From Kofleriaceae bacterium (GTDB taxonomy: Bacteria > Myxococcota_A > Polyangia > Haliangiales > Haliangiaceae), in the NCBI GenBank assembly GCA_025357755.1, contig JANXOP010000127.1:1-46259 (forward strand): 46,259 bases of DNA. Direction: 5' to 3'. Shown in pieces: positions 36,256 to 46,007 of this stretch. The position numbers and the translations under genes were made by a program. Below the pieces are notes generated by a model. That model ran no database searches and was not told the DNA's origin. It saw only the letters and a list, made by a program, of their open reading frames with translations. How positions within the stretch are numbered: the stretch's first letter is position 1; every line of letters starts with the position of its first letter.

Positions 36256-37691
36256 AAGCCGACCGCGAAGCCGAGCGACGCGTCTGCCGAGATGCCGCTG
36301 TTCATCGGCGAGGCGCCGACCGAGCTGACGACGGCGATCGCCGCGATCGCATCGAGATCCGCGATGAACGTGACGGTGTTGCCGAGGCGCTTCGAGTAGC
36401 CGATGCCGCCGCCGATCAAGAACGGACCCTGCGCGACGATGTCTATGTCACCGCCGGTCGTCATCGTGGCGTCGAGCTTGATCGTGTTGCGCAGGAAGCC
36501 CGCGCCGATCTGGCCCATGACGCGGAAGCCTTCCCCACTCGCGGCGAGCGCGTAGCGGACGCGGAGCAGGCCCGCAGGAGCCGCGGTCGCGTGACCCGCC
36601 AGGTTCGCGTCGAGCGGTAGCCCGATCCGAGCCGCGATGCCGATCGAGAGCTTCTGATTCACGAAGTAGCCGAGCTCGGGCGTGATCACGAGCAGGCTCT
36701 TGCCGATGCAGCAGTTCTTGACCGTGTTCATCCCCTCGGTCGTGCCGGTGACGTAGCCGAAGCCGGTGCCGCCGGTGACCCCGATGAACACCTTCTGCGG
36801 ACCCTTCGGCGTGGACGGACCCGCGTCGACGGTGACCTCGCCGCCACTGTCGGTGCCGGTCGACGCGACGACGACCTTCTTGCCGCCGCCGATCGGATCC
36901 TCGTCATCACCTGGACCCGAGTGCTTCGCCGCGGTGCCGCTGATCTCGATGATGTTCGGCGAGCCCGAAGAACCCTTCGACGCGATCGACTTCGCCGCTT
37001 CGTTGTACGCGGCGACGTAGTAGTGGACGAGGCTGCCCTTCATGGCGGCGGCCGGGATGGCGCCGGTGTACTTGCAGTCGCCCTGCTTGGACAGCTTGAC
37101 CTCGGTGAAGTCGGTCGAGCCTTCGACCCGGAACATCACGGAGACCTTCGCGACCTTGAGGTCGGTGCCGACCATCGCTTCGATCGGTTGCGGTGCCCCG
37201 GCCTTCGCGGAGTCGACGATCGTGTGCTCGAGGCCCTTCACGCCGGAGCAGTCCACACCACCGCCGAGTGGATCGTCCGGTAGCGTGGGCTCGGTCGCAG
37301 CGCCGCCGTTCTTCTTTGCTTCGGAGCGTGCGGTGTCGAGCAGCTTCGCGAGCTCGGGAGACTTGTACGCGACGTCGATCTGGATCTTCGGATCGATCTT
37401 GACGGCATCGACGAACGCGGCCTTCGCCGCATCCATGTCGGGCACCGCGAACGCCACGATGCCGAGATCCAGGTACGCCTTCGCGGTCACCGGATCCTTT
37501 GACAGGTTGCTCTTCTTTGCTGCGGCGACGGCAGCGGCTAGCTGCTTCTTGGCGCCGTCGTAGTCAAACGAGTCGTACGCCTCCATCGCAGCCTTGATCT
37601 TGGAGTTGATCTCGCCTTTCCCCTCTGCGTGGACGGGAGTGGCGAACAACATCGTGGCGACGATGGGCGTGACGAAACGAATCACCCGCAT
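36252..37691 (-). CDS. TPR-like plus outer-membrane beta-barrel protein
   Basis: The 479-residue protein has a signal peptide cut after PVHA (about residue 22). Residues about 25-125 are a TPR-like helical region (YDSFDYDGAKKQLAAAVAAA, AYLDLGIVAFAVPDMDAAKA). Residues about 165-250 form a beta domain with GSLVHYYVAAYNEA. A glycine/aspartate-rich linker follows (PGDDEDPIGGGKK). The last 170 residues look like a small beta-barrel (FIGVTGGTGFGYVTG, ending ADASLGFAVGF with a C-terminal aromatic). This TPR-linker-barrel build is common in myxobacterial envelope proteins; the function is unknown. It follows the OmpA-like gene by 21 bp. Confidence 0.72.
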   Translation of the reverse strand: MRVIRFVTPIVATMLFATPVHAEGKGEINSKIKAAMEAYDSFDYDGAKKQLAAAVAAAKKSNLSKDPVTAKAYLDLGIVAFAVPDMDAAKAAFVDAVKIDPKIQIDVAYKSPELAKLLDTARSEAKKNGGAATEPTLPDDPLGGGVDCSGVKGLEHTIVDSAKAGAPQPIEAMVGTDLKVAKVSVMFRVEGSTDFTEVKLSKQGDCKYTGAIPAAAMKGSLVHYYVAAYNEAAKSIASKGSSGSPNIIEISGTAAKHSGPGDDEDPIGGGKKVVVASTGTDSGGEVTVDAGPSTPKGPQKVFIGVTGGTGFGYVTGTTEGMNTVKNCCIGKSLLVITPELGYFVNQKLSIGIAARIGLPLDANLAGHATAAPAGLLRVRYALAASGEGFRVMGQIGAGFLRNTIKLDATMTTGGDIDIVAQGPFLIGGGIGYSKRLGNTVTFIADLDAIAAIAVVSSVGASPMNSGISADASLGFAVGF

Positions 37692-37712
37692 GCAGGTGTC
37701 ATAACAAAGAAA

Positions 37713-38741
37713 TCAGCGTTCCGTAATCAGGAACTCGACCCGTCGGTTCTGAGACCTGCCGGCCTCGGTCCTGTTATCGGCGATCGGCACATTCTCGCCG
37801 AATCCCTTCGGAACCATACGGTTAGAGGCGATTCCGCGCTTGATCAGGTAGGTCCGCACGCTCTCGGCCCTGGACTGGCTGAGCTTGAGGTTAAAGGCGT
37901 CGTTGCCGACGGAGTCGGTGTGGCCGCCGATCTCGACCTTGACCGTGGGGTTATCGACCATCGCCTGCGCGACGTCGTTGAGGAGGGCGAAGGAGACGCT
38001 CTTGATCGACGCCTTATTGAAGTCGAAGAACACGGTCTGTTTGAGCTCGATCTTCTGCGCCGTGACCACGACCAAGCTGTACTTCTTCGGGCAGCCATCG
38101 GGCGCGACGCCGGGGACGTCCGGGCACTTGTCGTCCTTGTCGGCGAACCCGTCTTTGTCGTTATCGAGGTCCGGGCAGCCGTCGTCGTCCTCGAAGTTGT
38201 CCTTGTCCTCGGGGTCGTTCGGACACTGGTCGACCTTGTCGCTGAGCCCGTCGCCGTCGTTGTCGAGGTCCGGACAGCCGTCGTCGTCCTGGAAGCCGTC
38301 CTTGTCCTCGGGCTCCATCGGGCACTTGTCGGTGACATCCGGGATGCCGTCGCCGTCGTTATCGGGGTCCGGACAGCCGTCTTCGTCCTGGAAGCCGTCC
38401 TTGTCCTCGGGCTCGTTCGGGCACTTATCGACGTTGTCCTTGATGCCGTCGCCGTCCTTATCCCCGTAGCCGACGCAGCGGTCCTTCGGCGACTTGTCGA
38501 TGGCGGCTCGCGCATTGGTCTCGGCGACCTGCGCCTCGCGCTTGCCGTCGTAGTAGTTGCCTTCGTCGAGCGCGTGCTGCGCGTAGTCGTTGTGCGACTC
38601 GGCCATCGCGAGCTCGACGGGGGCGCACTTCTGCGCGCCGTGGTCGCGCGCGGTCGCGATCAAGCCATCGGTCGCGGTGGTCTGGCTCCGCACGGTCGTC
38701 CCGGCACAGGCCGTCAACAGGAGAACGAGGAGCCATTTCAT
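37713..38741 (-). CDS. OmpA-family lipoprotein with TSP3 calcium repeats
   Basis: The 342-residue protein starts at ATG 38741, overlapping the upstream stop (ATGA). A lipoprotein signal ends LLLTAC (Cys12). A short helical part (SHNDYAQHALDEGNYYDGKR) leads to about four to five thrombospondin type-3 repeats at residues 92-213 (DKDGDGIKDNVDKCP, DNDGDGIPDVTDKCP and so on), which bind calcium. The C-terminal OmpA domain (about 230-342) has FFDFNKASI, GGHTDSVGNDAFNLKLSQSR and SQNRRVEF, with the Asp and Arg that hold peptidoglycan. It tethers the outer membrane to the wall. Confidence 0.9.
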   Translation of the reverse strand: MKWLLVLLLTACAGTTVRSQTTATDGLIATARDHGAQKCAPVELAMAESHNDYAQHALDEGNYYDGKREAQVAETNARAAIDKSPKDRCVGYGDKDGDGIKDNVDKCPNEPEDKDGFQDEDGCPDPDNDGDGIPDVTDKCPMEPEDKDGFQDDDGCPDLDNDGDGLSDKVDQCPNDPEDKDNFEDDDGCPDLDNDKDGFADKDDKCPDVPGVAPDGCPKKYSLVVVTAQKIELKQTVFFDFNKASIKSVSFALLNDVAQAMVDNPTVKVEIGGHTDSVGNDAFNLKLSQSRAESVRTYLIKRGIASNRMVPKGFGENVPIADNRTEAGRSQNRRVEFLITER

Positions 38742-39112
38742 GGCGCGTCGTCTTTCGCGGGCGCGACGGTGGTCGGATCTTTGGCGGGCGCGATGCCAGG
38801 CCGAACAGGCTCGATCGCCGGGCCGGTCTTCGGTGCGGCGTCGGCTTCGGCCTTGGCCTTTTCCGCGGCTTCCGTCGCGAGCCGGCCGAAGTGATTCGCG
38901 CCCTGAAAATCGGCGTGGCCCGCGACGTCGCGTGCCATGTGGAGGTACTGGGTCGCGCGCGTCCACCAGTACGGGCTGTACTTGTCAGCTCCCGCTTGGC
39001 GGGCCGCTTCGACCGCATCGTCCGCCTTGATCGTGACCTGACCGATGTACGCGACCGGGCCGCATGCAGCGAGCACACAGGTCAGCACCAAGCCACGCAT
39101 CGCGCGCATCAT
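38738..39112 (-). CDS. DUF4398-like lipoprotein
   Basis: The 124-residue protein has a lipoprotein signal (LVLTCVLAAC). The mature part is one long helical region, AYIGQVTIKADDAVEAARQA, then YWWTRATQYLHMARDVAG and HFGRLATEAAEKAKAEA, matching the DUF4398 style of regularly spaced Ala. A proline/alanine tail follows. It is coupled by ATGA overlaps to the membrane protein gene before it and the OmpA gene after it, so it probably works with the OmpA-like protein in the cell envelope. Confidence 0.75.
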   Translation of the reverse strand: MMRAMRGLVLTCVLAACGPVAYIGQVTIKADDAVEAARQAGADKYSPYWWTRATQYLHMARDVAGHADFQGANHFGRLATEAAEKAKAEADAAPKTGPAIEPVRPGIAPAKDPTTVAPAKDDAP

Positions 39113-39639
39113 AACGTCTGCACGCGCCGGCTGTCTCGACCGAGCTCGATCGCGACGTAGACCGCCGAGCCGAACAGCGCGAGGAGCGACACGACGAACG
39201 CCCAGCCGAGCCGGACCGCGAACAACGGCACGCCGGATTTTCCATCGGTAAAGCCGAGATAGTCGGCGGCCGTGCCGAGGCGGCGAATGCACGCGACGAT
39301 CAGGATCAAGAGGGTCAGGGCGAGCGCCCCGCTGACGTAGAGCAGGGCGCCTTGCAGGCCCTTGCGGATCAGCACGGCGGAGACGTACCAGGCACCGATC
39401 ACGAGGCCGGCGTGGCCGACCATCAACGGCAGCACCGCGACGCCACTGATCTTCTCGGGGTCGACGAAGTACATCCAGCTCCAGGCCGGGTGGACCGCGT
39501 AGAAGTAGAGCGCGATCGGCGACACCACGACGCCTGCGTGCAGCGCGACGAGCGGAAACGCCGGCGAGGCGAACGGCCCATCCGCCTTGAGCCGGTCGCG
39601 CGCGATCAACGCGAAGCCGATTCCGAACAGCAGATTCAC
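39109..39639 (-). CDS. Small integral membrane protein, unknown
   Basis: This 176-residue protein has about four to five membrane helices (for example GALALTLLILIVACI and AFVVSLLALFGSAVYVAI). The listed start is GTG 39639, which has no ribosome site and begins inside the first helix. An ATT at 39655-39657 has GGAG six bases before it and would give a fuller first helix (IPVVALVNLLFGIGFALIA), so a rare ATT start is plausible. The stop overlaps the lipoprotein start (ATGA). No family recognised. Confidence 0.65.
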   Translation of the reverse strand: MNLLFGIGFALIARDRLKADGPFASPAFPLVALHAGVVVSPIALYFYAVHPAWSWMYFVDPEKISGVAVLPLMVGHAGLVIGAWYVSAVLIRKGLQGALLYVSGALALTLLILIVACIRRLGTAADYLGFTDGKSGVPLFAVRLGWAFVVSLLALFGSAVYVAIELGRDSRRVQTL

Positions 39640-39684
39640 CAGCGCGACGACCGGAATGACGCTCTCCTGCGCGCAACGTACTAC

Positions 39685-39739
39685 GGATCGGCTTCCGATC
39701 GGCTACGGCTCGGCTCCGGATCGGCTACGGATCGCGACG
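39685..39739. repeat. 11-bp tandem repeat, five copies
   Basis: Copies begin at 39685, 39696, 39707, 39718 and 39729, with consensus GGATCGGCTAC (variants GGATCGGCTTC, CGATCGGCTAC, GGCTCGGCTCC, GGATCGCGACG). The array straddles the stop codon of the GT4 gene and the short gap to the next gene, and its period equals about one DNA turn. Confidence 0.75.
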
Positions 39740-41479
39740 CTCCAGTGGCGGCGTGCGGCTTCCCGTGTCGGGATCTGGATCGGTATTGCCCAGTAACGAG
39801 CTCGCGGCGATGAACTCCGGCGCCTCGATCGCCACCTGAGGCTGGGTCGCGCGTAGCTCGGGCGGCGGGGTCGGGACGTCGATCTCGCCGGCGACGAACA
39901 CGTTCTCCGATGTGGACGTGGGCGAGCCGGGCATCGCCTGCTCGGTCCCTTCGACGGGCGTGCCCTCGTCGAGATCGATCTTTTCGACCGCACCGGTATC
40001 GAGCTCGATCTCCTCGAGGTCGGCGCCGGCGACGTTCGTGACGACCCAGTCGTCGGGTAGGGGCGGCGACGAGAATTCACCCGTGACGTTCCTCGGTGCC
40101 GGGGCCGGTGCCGGTGCCACCGGCGCGCGATCGATCGTGTCATCGGCGGGCGCCACCACCTGGCTCGAGCTGGTGCTGCTCTCCAGCTGTTCGAGCGCAT
40201 CCGAGAGGGCGTGGTGGGGCGCCGCGATCGGCGCCTCTTCGAACACGGTCGCTTCGAAGTCGTCGTCGGTCAGCATCTCGACCCTCGGCGAATCGTCGTC
40301 GGCGTGCTCGAGCGAGCCGAACCGCTCGGCGATCGCCCCATAGACCTTGTGGATCGCACGCCGCGTCGCGCTCGCGGTGAAGTCGCGGCGGACGCGTTCG
40401 TAGGCGTTCGAGGCGAGCAGCATGCCGAGCGCGGGCTCGCCGAGGATCCTCAGCACCTTGCGGGCGAGATCGATCGGATCACCGGGCTCGAACAACAGCG
40501 CCTCGCGCCCGTTCTCGACGACCTGCTGCACGGTCTCGCGCCGCGGCGCCACGATCGGCCGCTTGCAGGCCATGTACTCGAGCAGCTTGGTCGGAAACAC
40601 GACCGTCGGGTTCGGTGTGAGATCCGAGGCCGCGGGCACCACGCAGACCGCCGCGGTCGCGAGCAGCGCCGGAATCTGATCGTGATCGACGACGCCGAGG
40701 AGGTCGACCTTGTCGGTCAGGCCGAGCTCGCGAATGCCTTCCTTGAGCGCCTGCTCGAACTTCGGCGAGACGACCGGGCCCGCGAGGACGAGCCGCGCGT
40801 CGACCTCGCGCACGATCGCGGCCATCGCTCGGATCAACACGCGAACGCCGCGGCCCGCATCTACCGAGCCGGCATAGACGATCCGCGGCGGGCCGCCGGT
40901 CGGCGCATCATCCCAGTCGAACCGGTCGACATCGACCCCGGGCGGCGCCATGAAGACACGGTTCGGCTTGCCGCGTGCTTCCATCGCGCGGGTCGCCGCG
41001 AGCGTCGGCGTGAGCACGATATCGGCCGCGAGCACGCACGCCTCTTCGTCGCGGCCGTACTGCGCGTCGAGCTCGGGATCGAGCGCGCTCTCGCCGATCG
41101 GCGCCCGCGTCAGATCGTACACCACGGCGTAGCCGAGCCGCTCGCGCGCTTCGAGTACGGTCAGCCCACTCCACGAATCACGGCAGTGTACGACGTCGTA
41201 CTCTGCGCCCTCGAGCTGGCGCTTGAGCGCGCGCTGGAACGATTGGATCTGGAGCTTGAGATCGCTGCCGCTCGGGCCGCTCGGGCCGGTCTCGGGCGTC
41301 GGCACGCGGAGGATGCGGACCGAGCCCTGGCGCTCGACGTACCCTTGATCACCTTCGCGGACGACCAGCAAATCGACGGAGTGCATCGGGGTGAGCGCGC
41401 GGACGACGTGGCGCAGTTGAACACCCGCGCGGCGTGGCCCGGGAACGCTACAGAAGCCCGTCAACAGCACCCGAGGCAT
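39725..41479 (-). CDS. GT4-family glycosyltransferase with long acidic C-terminal tail
   Basis: The 584-residue protein begins with a GT-B N-terminal domain (MPRVLLTGFCSVPGPRRAGV, with a HCRDSWSGL segment). The C-terminal Rossmann domain has IVYAGSVDAGRGVRVLIRAM and the donor-site EX7E-like FPTKLLEYMACKRPIVAP, then GREALLFEPGD. These are marks of the GT4 retaining family, which adds sugars from nucleotide-sugars at the inner face of the membrane. From about residue 400 the chain is acidic, Pro/Ser-rich and probably unfolded for 180 residues (for example EEIELDTGAVEKIDLDEG). It is divergent from the 41576 gene (96-bp gap). Confidence 0.85.
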   Translation of the reverse strand: MPRVLLTGFCSVPGPRRAGVQLRHVVRALTPMHSVDLLVVREGDQGYVERQGSVRILRVPTPETGPSGPSGSDLKLQIQSFQRALKRQLEGAEYDVVHCRDSWSGLTVLEARERLGYAVVYDLTRAPIGESALDPELDAQYGRDEEACVLAADIVLTPTLAATRAMEARGKPNRVFMAPPGVDVDRFDWDDAPTGGPPRIVYAGSVDAGRGVRVLIRAMAAIVREVDARLVLAGPVVSPKFEQALKEGIRELGLTDKVDLLGVVDHDQIPALLATAAVCVVPAASDLTPNPTVVFPTKLLEYMACKRPIVAPRRETVQQVVENGREALLFEPGDPIDLARKVLRILGEPALGMLLASNAYERVRRDFTASATRRAIHKVYGAIAERFGSLEHADDDSPRVEMLTDDDFEATVFEEAPIAAPHHALSDALEQLESSTSSSQVVAPADDTIDRAPVAPAPAPAPRNVTGEFSSPPLPDDWVVTNVAGADLEEIELDTGAVEKIDLDEGTPVEGTEQAMPGSPTSTSENVFVAGEIDVPTPPPELRATQPQVAIEAPEFIAASSLLGNTDPDPDTGSRTPPLERRDP

Positions 41480-41575
41480 CGCGCCTTATCGTCGACCGAT
41501 TCAACAGTCGGTGCAAGGCAGTCGTCCCGCCAAGCCGTCTTGATCCTGCCGCTGTGGTGCGTTATCTCCCCCGAC

Positions 41576-41830
41576 GTGAATCGCCTCATCGACTACCTCC
41601 GTCAGAACTTGATGATCGACTTCCAGGGTGATCTTTCGGTGGAGAAGGTGCGGGAGCTACTCGCGGGCGATGACAGCCGCGACGTCAAGGTGCTGCTCGC
41701 GAAGCTGACCCAGGAGAAGAACGTCGAGGACATGATGCTCGTCCTCGCGGACTGCCTGCTCGAGCCCGTGCAGTCGTCACTGAGCGACGACGTGATGCGC
41801 GAGCAACTTCGCATGTATACGGAAAGCTGA
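41576..41830 (+). CDS. Small helical protein, unknown
   Basis: The 84-residue protein from GTG 41576 is predicted all-helical: VNRLIDYLRQNLMIDF, EKVRELLAGDDSRDVKVLLA and MLVLADCLLEPVQSSLSDD. It has no signal or membrane segment. A ribosome site is not evident, and the 5' end is uncertain (TTG 41540 is in frame). No family recognised. Confidence 0.5.
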   Translation: MNRLIDYLRQNLMIDFQGDLSVEKVRELLAGDDSRDVKVLLAKLTQEKNVEDMMLVLADCLLEPVQSSLSDDVMREQLRMYTES

Positions 41831-41854
41831 CCGACCCCGTGCTAGGTTTCCGGA

Positions 41855-42148
41855 ATGGGTGACCCCGCTCCGGACTCCAAGACGCCTGCCTTCGCTGCGG
41901 TCGGTCTCGCGATCATCGGGATCGTGATCGCCGCGCTGACCAACGGTGGCATCACGCACGGTTCGATCCTCGGTGGCATCGTCGCCGCGATCGGCGCGAT
42001 CCCCGCATGCTACGGCATGTGGAAGGGGATCCAGCAGGAAGGCCAAGGCACGCTCGCGCTGTCGGTCGGCGCCATCCTCATCTCGCTGGGGGTCGGCGGA
42101 ATTCTGATCGTACTCGGCATTGTCACCGCGATCCGCACGCACGCCTGA
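41855..42148 (+). CDS. Small membrane protein upstream of apbE
   Basis: The 97-residue protein has three hydrophobic segments (FAAVGLAIIGIVIAAL; ILGGIVAAIGAIPACYGMW; LALSVGAILISLGVGGILIV). Its stop overlaps the apbE start by one base (TGATG), so the two are coupled. There is no FMN-attachment motif (S/T-G-A-S/T type) in it, so it is not an obvious ApbE substrate. No family recognised. Confidence 0.6.
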   Translation: MGDPAPDSKTPAFAAVGLAIIGIVIAALTNGGITHGSILGGIVAAIGAIPACYGMWKGIQQEGQGTLALSVGAILISLGVGGILIVLGIVTAIRTHA

Positions 42149-43182
42149 TGCGGTCCGCTCTCTCGCTCTTCGTCGTTGCCGTCTTCGTTGCCGTCGTCGG
42201 GCGGACCGGGTTCGCCGCGCCGGGCAAGCTGACCTATCAAGACCACGCGATGGGCACGAACGTGTCCGTCTGGTTCTGGACCGATCGCGAAGCCGATGCG
42301 GCGAAGGCTGCCGAGGCGATGTTCGGCGAGATGAAGCGTCTCGATAAAGAGATGACGACCTGGCTGCCGGATTCGGATCTCTCGAAGATCAATACGGCGG
42401 CCGGCGAGAAGCCGGTCAAGGTCTCGGACGAGACCATCGCGGTGATCCAGCGCGCGCTCGATGTCTCGAAGCGCTCCAACGGTGTGTTCGACATCACGGT
42501 CCAGGCGTTCCACGGGCTGTGGAAGTTCGACGAGGACATGGACGGCACGCTGCCGGATCCAGCCGATGTAAAGAAGCGCCTCGCGCTGATCGGCTGGAGA
42601 GACATCGTGGTCGACAAGGCAAAGAAGACCGTGTTTCTGAAGCGCAAGGGCATGGCGATCACGCTCGGCGGCATCGCGAAGGGCTATGCGGTCGACAAGT
42701 GTGTCGCGCTGCTCGAGGCCAAGGGCTTCACCGATTTCATGGTCCAGGCGGGCGGCGACATGTACGTGGCCGGATCGAAGGGCAAGGACCCCTGGACGGT
42801 CGGGATTCGCGATCCGCGGGGCCCCAAGGAAGCGATGTTCGCGGTCGCGCCGATCAAGGACCGCTCGTTCTCGACGAGCGGTGACTACGAGCGCGGCTTC
42901 GTCAAGGACGGCGTCCGCTACCACCACATCCTCGATCCGCGGACCGGTCAGCCGGCCCACGCGTCGCGCTCGGTCACGATCCGCGCGAAGGACGCCTTCA
43001 CGGCCGATGCGTGGAGCAAGGTCATGTTCATCGACGGCGTCGACGAGGGCAAAAAGATCATCAAGGACAACAAGCTCGACGACTTCGAGGTCGTCTGGGT
43101 CGATGACCAGAACAAGGTGTCGACGACACCCGGCATCGTCAAAGATCTCAAGCGACTCAAAGAGCCAACTCCGGGCATCTGA
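42148..43182 (+). CDS. apbE: FAD:protein FMN transferase (ApbE family)
   Basis: ApbE moves FMN from FAD onto Thr/Ser of target proteins in the periplasm. The 344-residue protein has a signal peptide (residues 1-24, no lipobox Cys). Family motifs in order are AMGTNVSV (35), TWLPDSDLSKIN, FDITVQAFHGLW (114), TLGGIAKGYAVD (172), VQAGGDMYV (199) and FSTSGDYER followed by YHHILDPRTGQPA (258), which hold FAD and the magnesium ion. No Rnf, Nqr or other FMN-accepting protein is seen in the window. It follows the small membrane protein by one overlapping base. Confidence 0.93.
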   Translation: MRSALSLFVVAVFVAVVGRTGFAAPGKLTYQDHAMGTNVSVWFWTDREADAAKAAEAMFGEMKRLDKEMTTWLPDSDLSKINTAAGEKPVKVSDETIAVIQRALDVSKRSNGVFDITVQAFHGLWKFDEDMDGTLPDPADVKKRLALIGWRDIVVDKAKKTVFLKRKGMAITLGGIAKGYAVDKCVALLEAKGFTDFMVQAGGDMYVAGSKGKDPWTVGIRDPRGPKEAMFAVAPIKDRSFSTSGDYERGFVKDGVRYHHILDPRTGQPAHASRSVTIRAKDAFTADAWSKVMFIDGVDEGKKIIKDNKLDDFEVVWVDDQNKVSTTPGIVKDLKRLKEPTPGI

Positions 43183-43243
43183 CTGCGAGCCGGATCGCTG
43201 CTGGATTGCTGGTTGGTACTGAGGCCGCGCGTTAGCGTTCCGC

Positions 43244-44203
43244 ATGGGATTCCTGTCCAAGCTGTTCGGCAAGACCGAGCGACCGCAGCCACTCGATCGC
43301 GTACCGGCACTCGCGCGACTCCTGGCAGCCGCCGCAGATCCGCGCGCGATGTGGCCCGCGTTCTACGCATCTCTGCGCGGTCACTGGGATCTCCGCATCG
43401 ACGCGTGTCGGATGGTGGTGACGCGTTACATTGCCAAGCAACCGAAGGAGCAGCGCGACGCGCTCGTCGCGGCGCTCGTCATGGCCGACCCGGCGAGCTG
43501 GCTGCCGGTGCGCGCGGAGTACCACCTCGACGAGATGCTGACCGCGCGTGGCTCCGGCAAGAAGATCGCCAACGAGAAGCTGTATCGTCAGTTCCTCGAT
43601 CTGCTCGGCCAGGATGCGACGAAGAACCTCGACACCGATCCGGAGGATCCGGCGCCGTGCGTGCAACTAGCGACGGTCGCGCGGTTCGGTGACGACGATC
43701 GCTTGGCCGCGCAGATGTATGCCGAGGGCACGCGGCGCGCACCGCTGTGCTTCGCGGTCCATCGCGGCGAGAACTTCCGGCTCTCGGCCCGCTGGGGAGG
43801 CAGCCACGACGCGCAGCTCGCACATGCGCGCCACGTCGCGGCGACTGCTCCGAACGGGACCCTGGTCGCGGGGCTGCCGATCACGGCGCTGTTCTTCCAT
43901 GTCTCGCACCTCCAGCACTTCGACAAGAATCAGAAGGCGGCGCTCGCATTCGCGCCGACCGTGATGGGCGAGCTCCGCGAAGCCTGCGCACGCTCGGTCG
44001 ATGATCCACAGCACCAGATCTCGGCGAGCACATTCGATCAGCGCACGCGCGCTCTGCTCACCGCGATGTGGGGGCTCGATCAGGAGCTCGCGCGCCGCGA
44101 GTTCGCGGCGATCAACGATGTCTATATCGCTGACATGTGGCAGCAGATGTACGAGGATCCCGAGCCGTTCTTCGACATGTTTCGCAAGCAGTACGTCGGC
44201 TGA
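43244..44203 (+). CDS. Cytoplasmic protein, unknown
   Basis: This 319-residue protein has no signal peptide or membrane helix. It starts MGFLSKLFGKTE and is mostly helical, with HWDLRIDACRMVVTRYIAKQ, then AYHLDEMLTARG-like helices, a short Cys/His-rich middle (CFAVHRGENF) and a C-terminal part QQMYEDPEPFFDMFRKQYVG. I do not recognise the family. It is 61 bp past apbE on the same strand and convergent with the kinase gene. Confidence 0.6.
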   Translation: MGFLSKLFGKTERPQPLDRVPALARLLAAAADPRAMWPAFYASLRGHWDLRIDACRMVVTRYIAKQPKEQRDALVAALVMADPASWLPVRAEYHLDEMLTARGSGKKIANEKLYRQFLDLLGQDATKNLDTDPEDPAPCVQLATVARFGDDDRLAAQMYAEGTRRAPLCFAVHRGENFRLSARWGGSHDAQLAHARHVAATAPNGTLVAGLPITALFFHVSHLQHFDKNQKAALAFAPTVMGELREACARSVDDPQHQISASTFDQRTRALLTAMWGLDQELARREFAAINDVYIADMWQQMYEDPEPFFDMFRKQYVG

Positions 44204-44227
44204 TCAGCCGTGCTTCGTCACGCCGCG

Positions 44228-45658
<1,431 letters not shown>

Positions 45659-45680
45659 CTGGTCATGCTATATCGCACAG

Positions 45681-45995
45681 ATGGACGAGTCCACGTTCGA
45701 CCACGAAGCCCACGAGGAAATGATCGCCCTCGAGGATGCGTTCGCGGAGGTCGACCCCGATCAGATCGAGGTCGAGGTCTCCGACGGAGTCTTGCGGCTC
45801 GATCTTCGCGACGGCACCAAGATCGTGATCAACAGCCATCGCGCCGCGCGCCAGATCTGGATGGCCGCGGTCTCGACCGCATGGCACTTCGATCCCACGG
45901 GTGGCAAGTGGGTCGCCTCGAAGACGGGCGAAGAGCTCCGGCCGACGCTGGCGCGCATCGTGCGTGAGCGGATCGGCCTGGCGATCACTCTGTGA
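45681..45995 (+). CDS. cyaY: CyaY/frataxin iron-binding protein
   Basis: This 104-residue protein starts at ATG 45681. It has the frataxin pattern: an acidic first helix (FDHEAHEEMIALEDAFAEVD), then strands GVLRLDLRDGTKIVIN and the core RQIWMAAVSTAWHFDP followed by GGKWVASKTGEEL. Frataxin controls iron-sulfur cluster assembly and binds iron at the acidic ridge. It is 12 bp before a TerB-like gene, and divergent from the kinase gene. Confidence 0.88.
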   Translation: MDESTFDHEAHEEMIALEDAFAEVDPDQIEVEVSDGVLRLDLRDGTKIVINSHRAARQIWMAAVSTAWHFDPTGGKWVASKTGEELRPTLARIVRERIGLAITL

Positions 45996-46007
45996 GAGGA
46001 TGATCGC

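Noticed and set aside
38090..38460. DNA-level tandem repeat
   Set aside because: The similarity between units comes from the TSP3 calcium repeats of the OmpA-like protein, so it is explained by coding.
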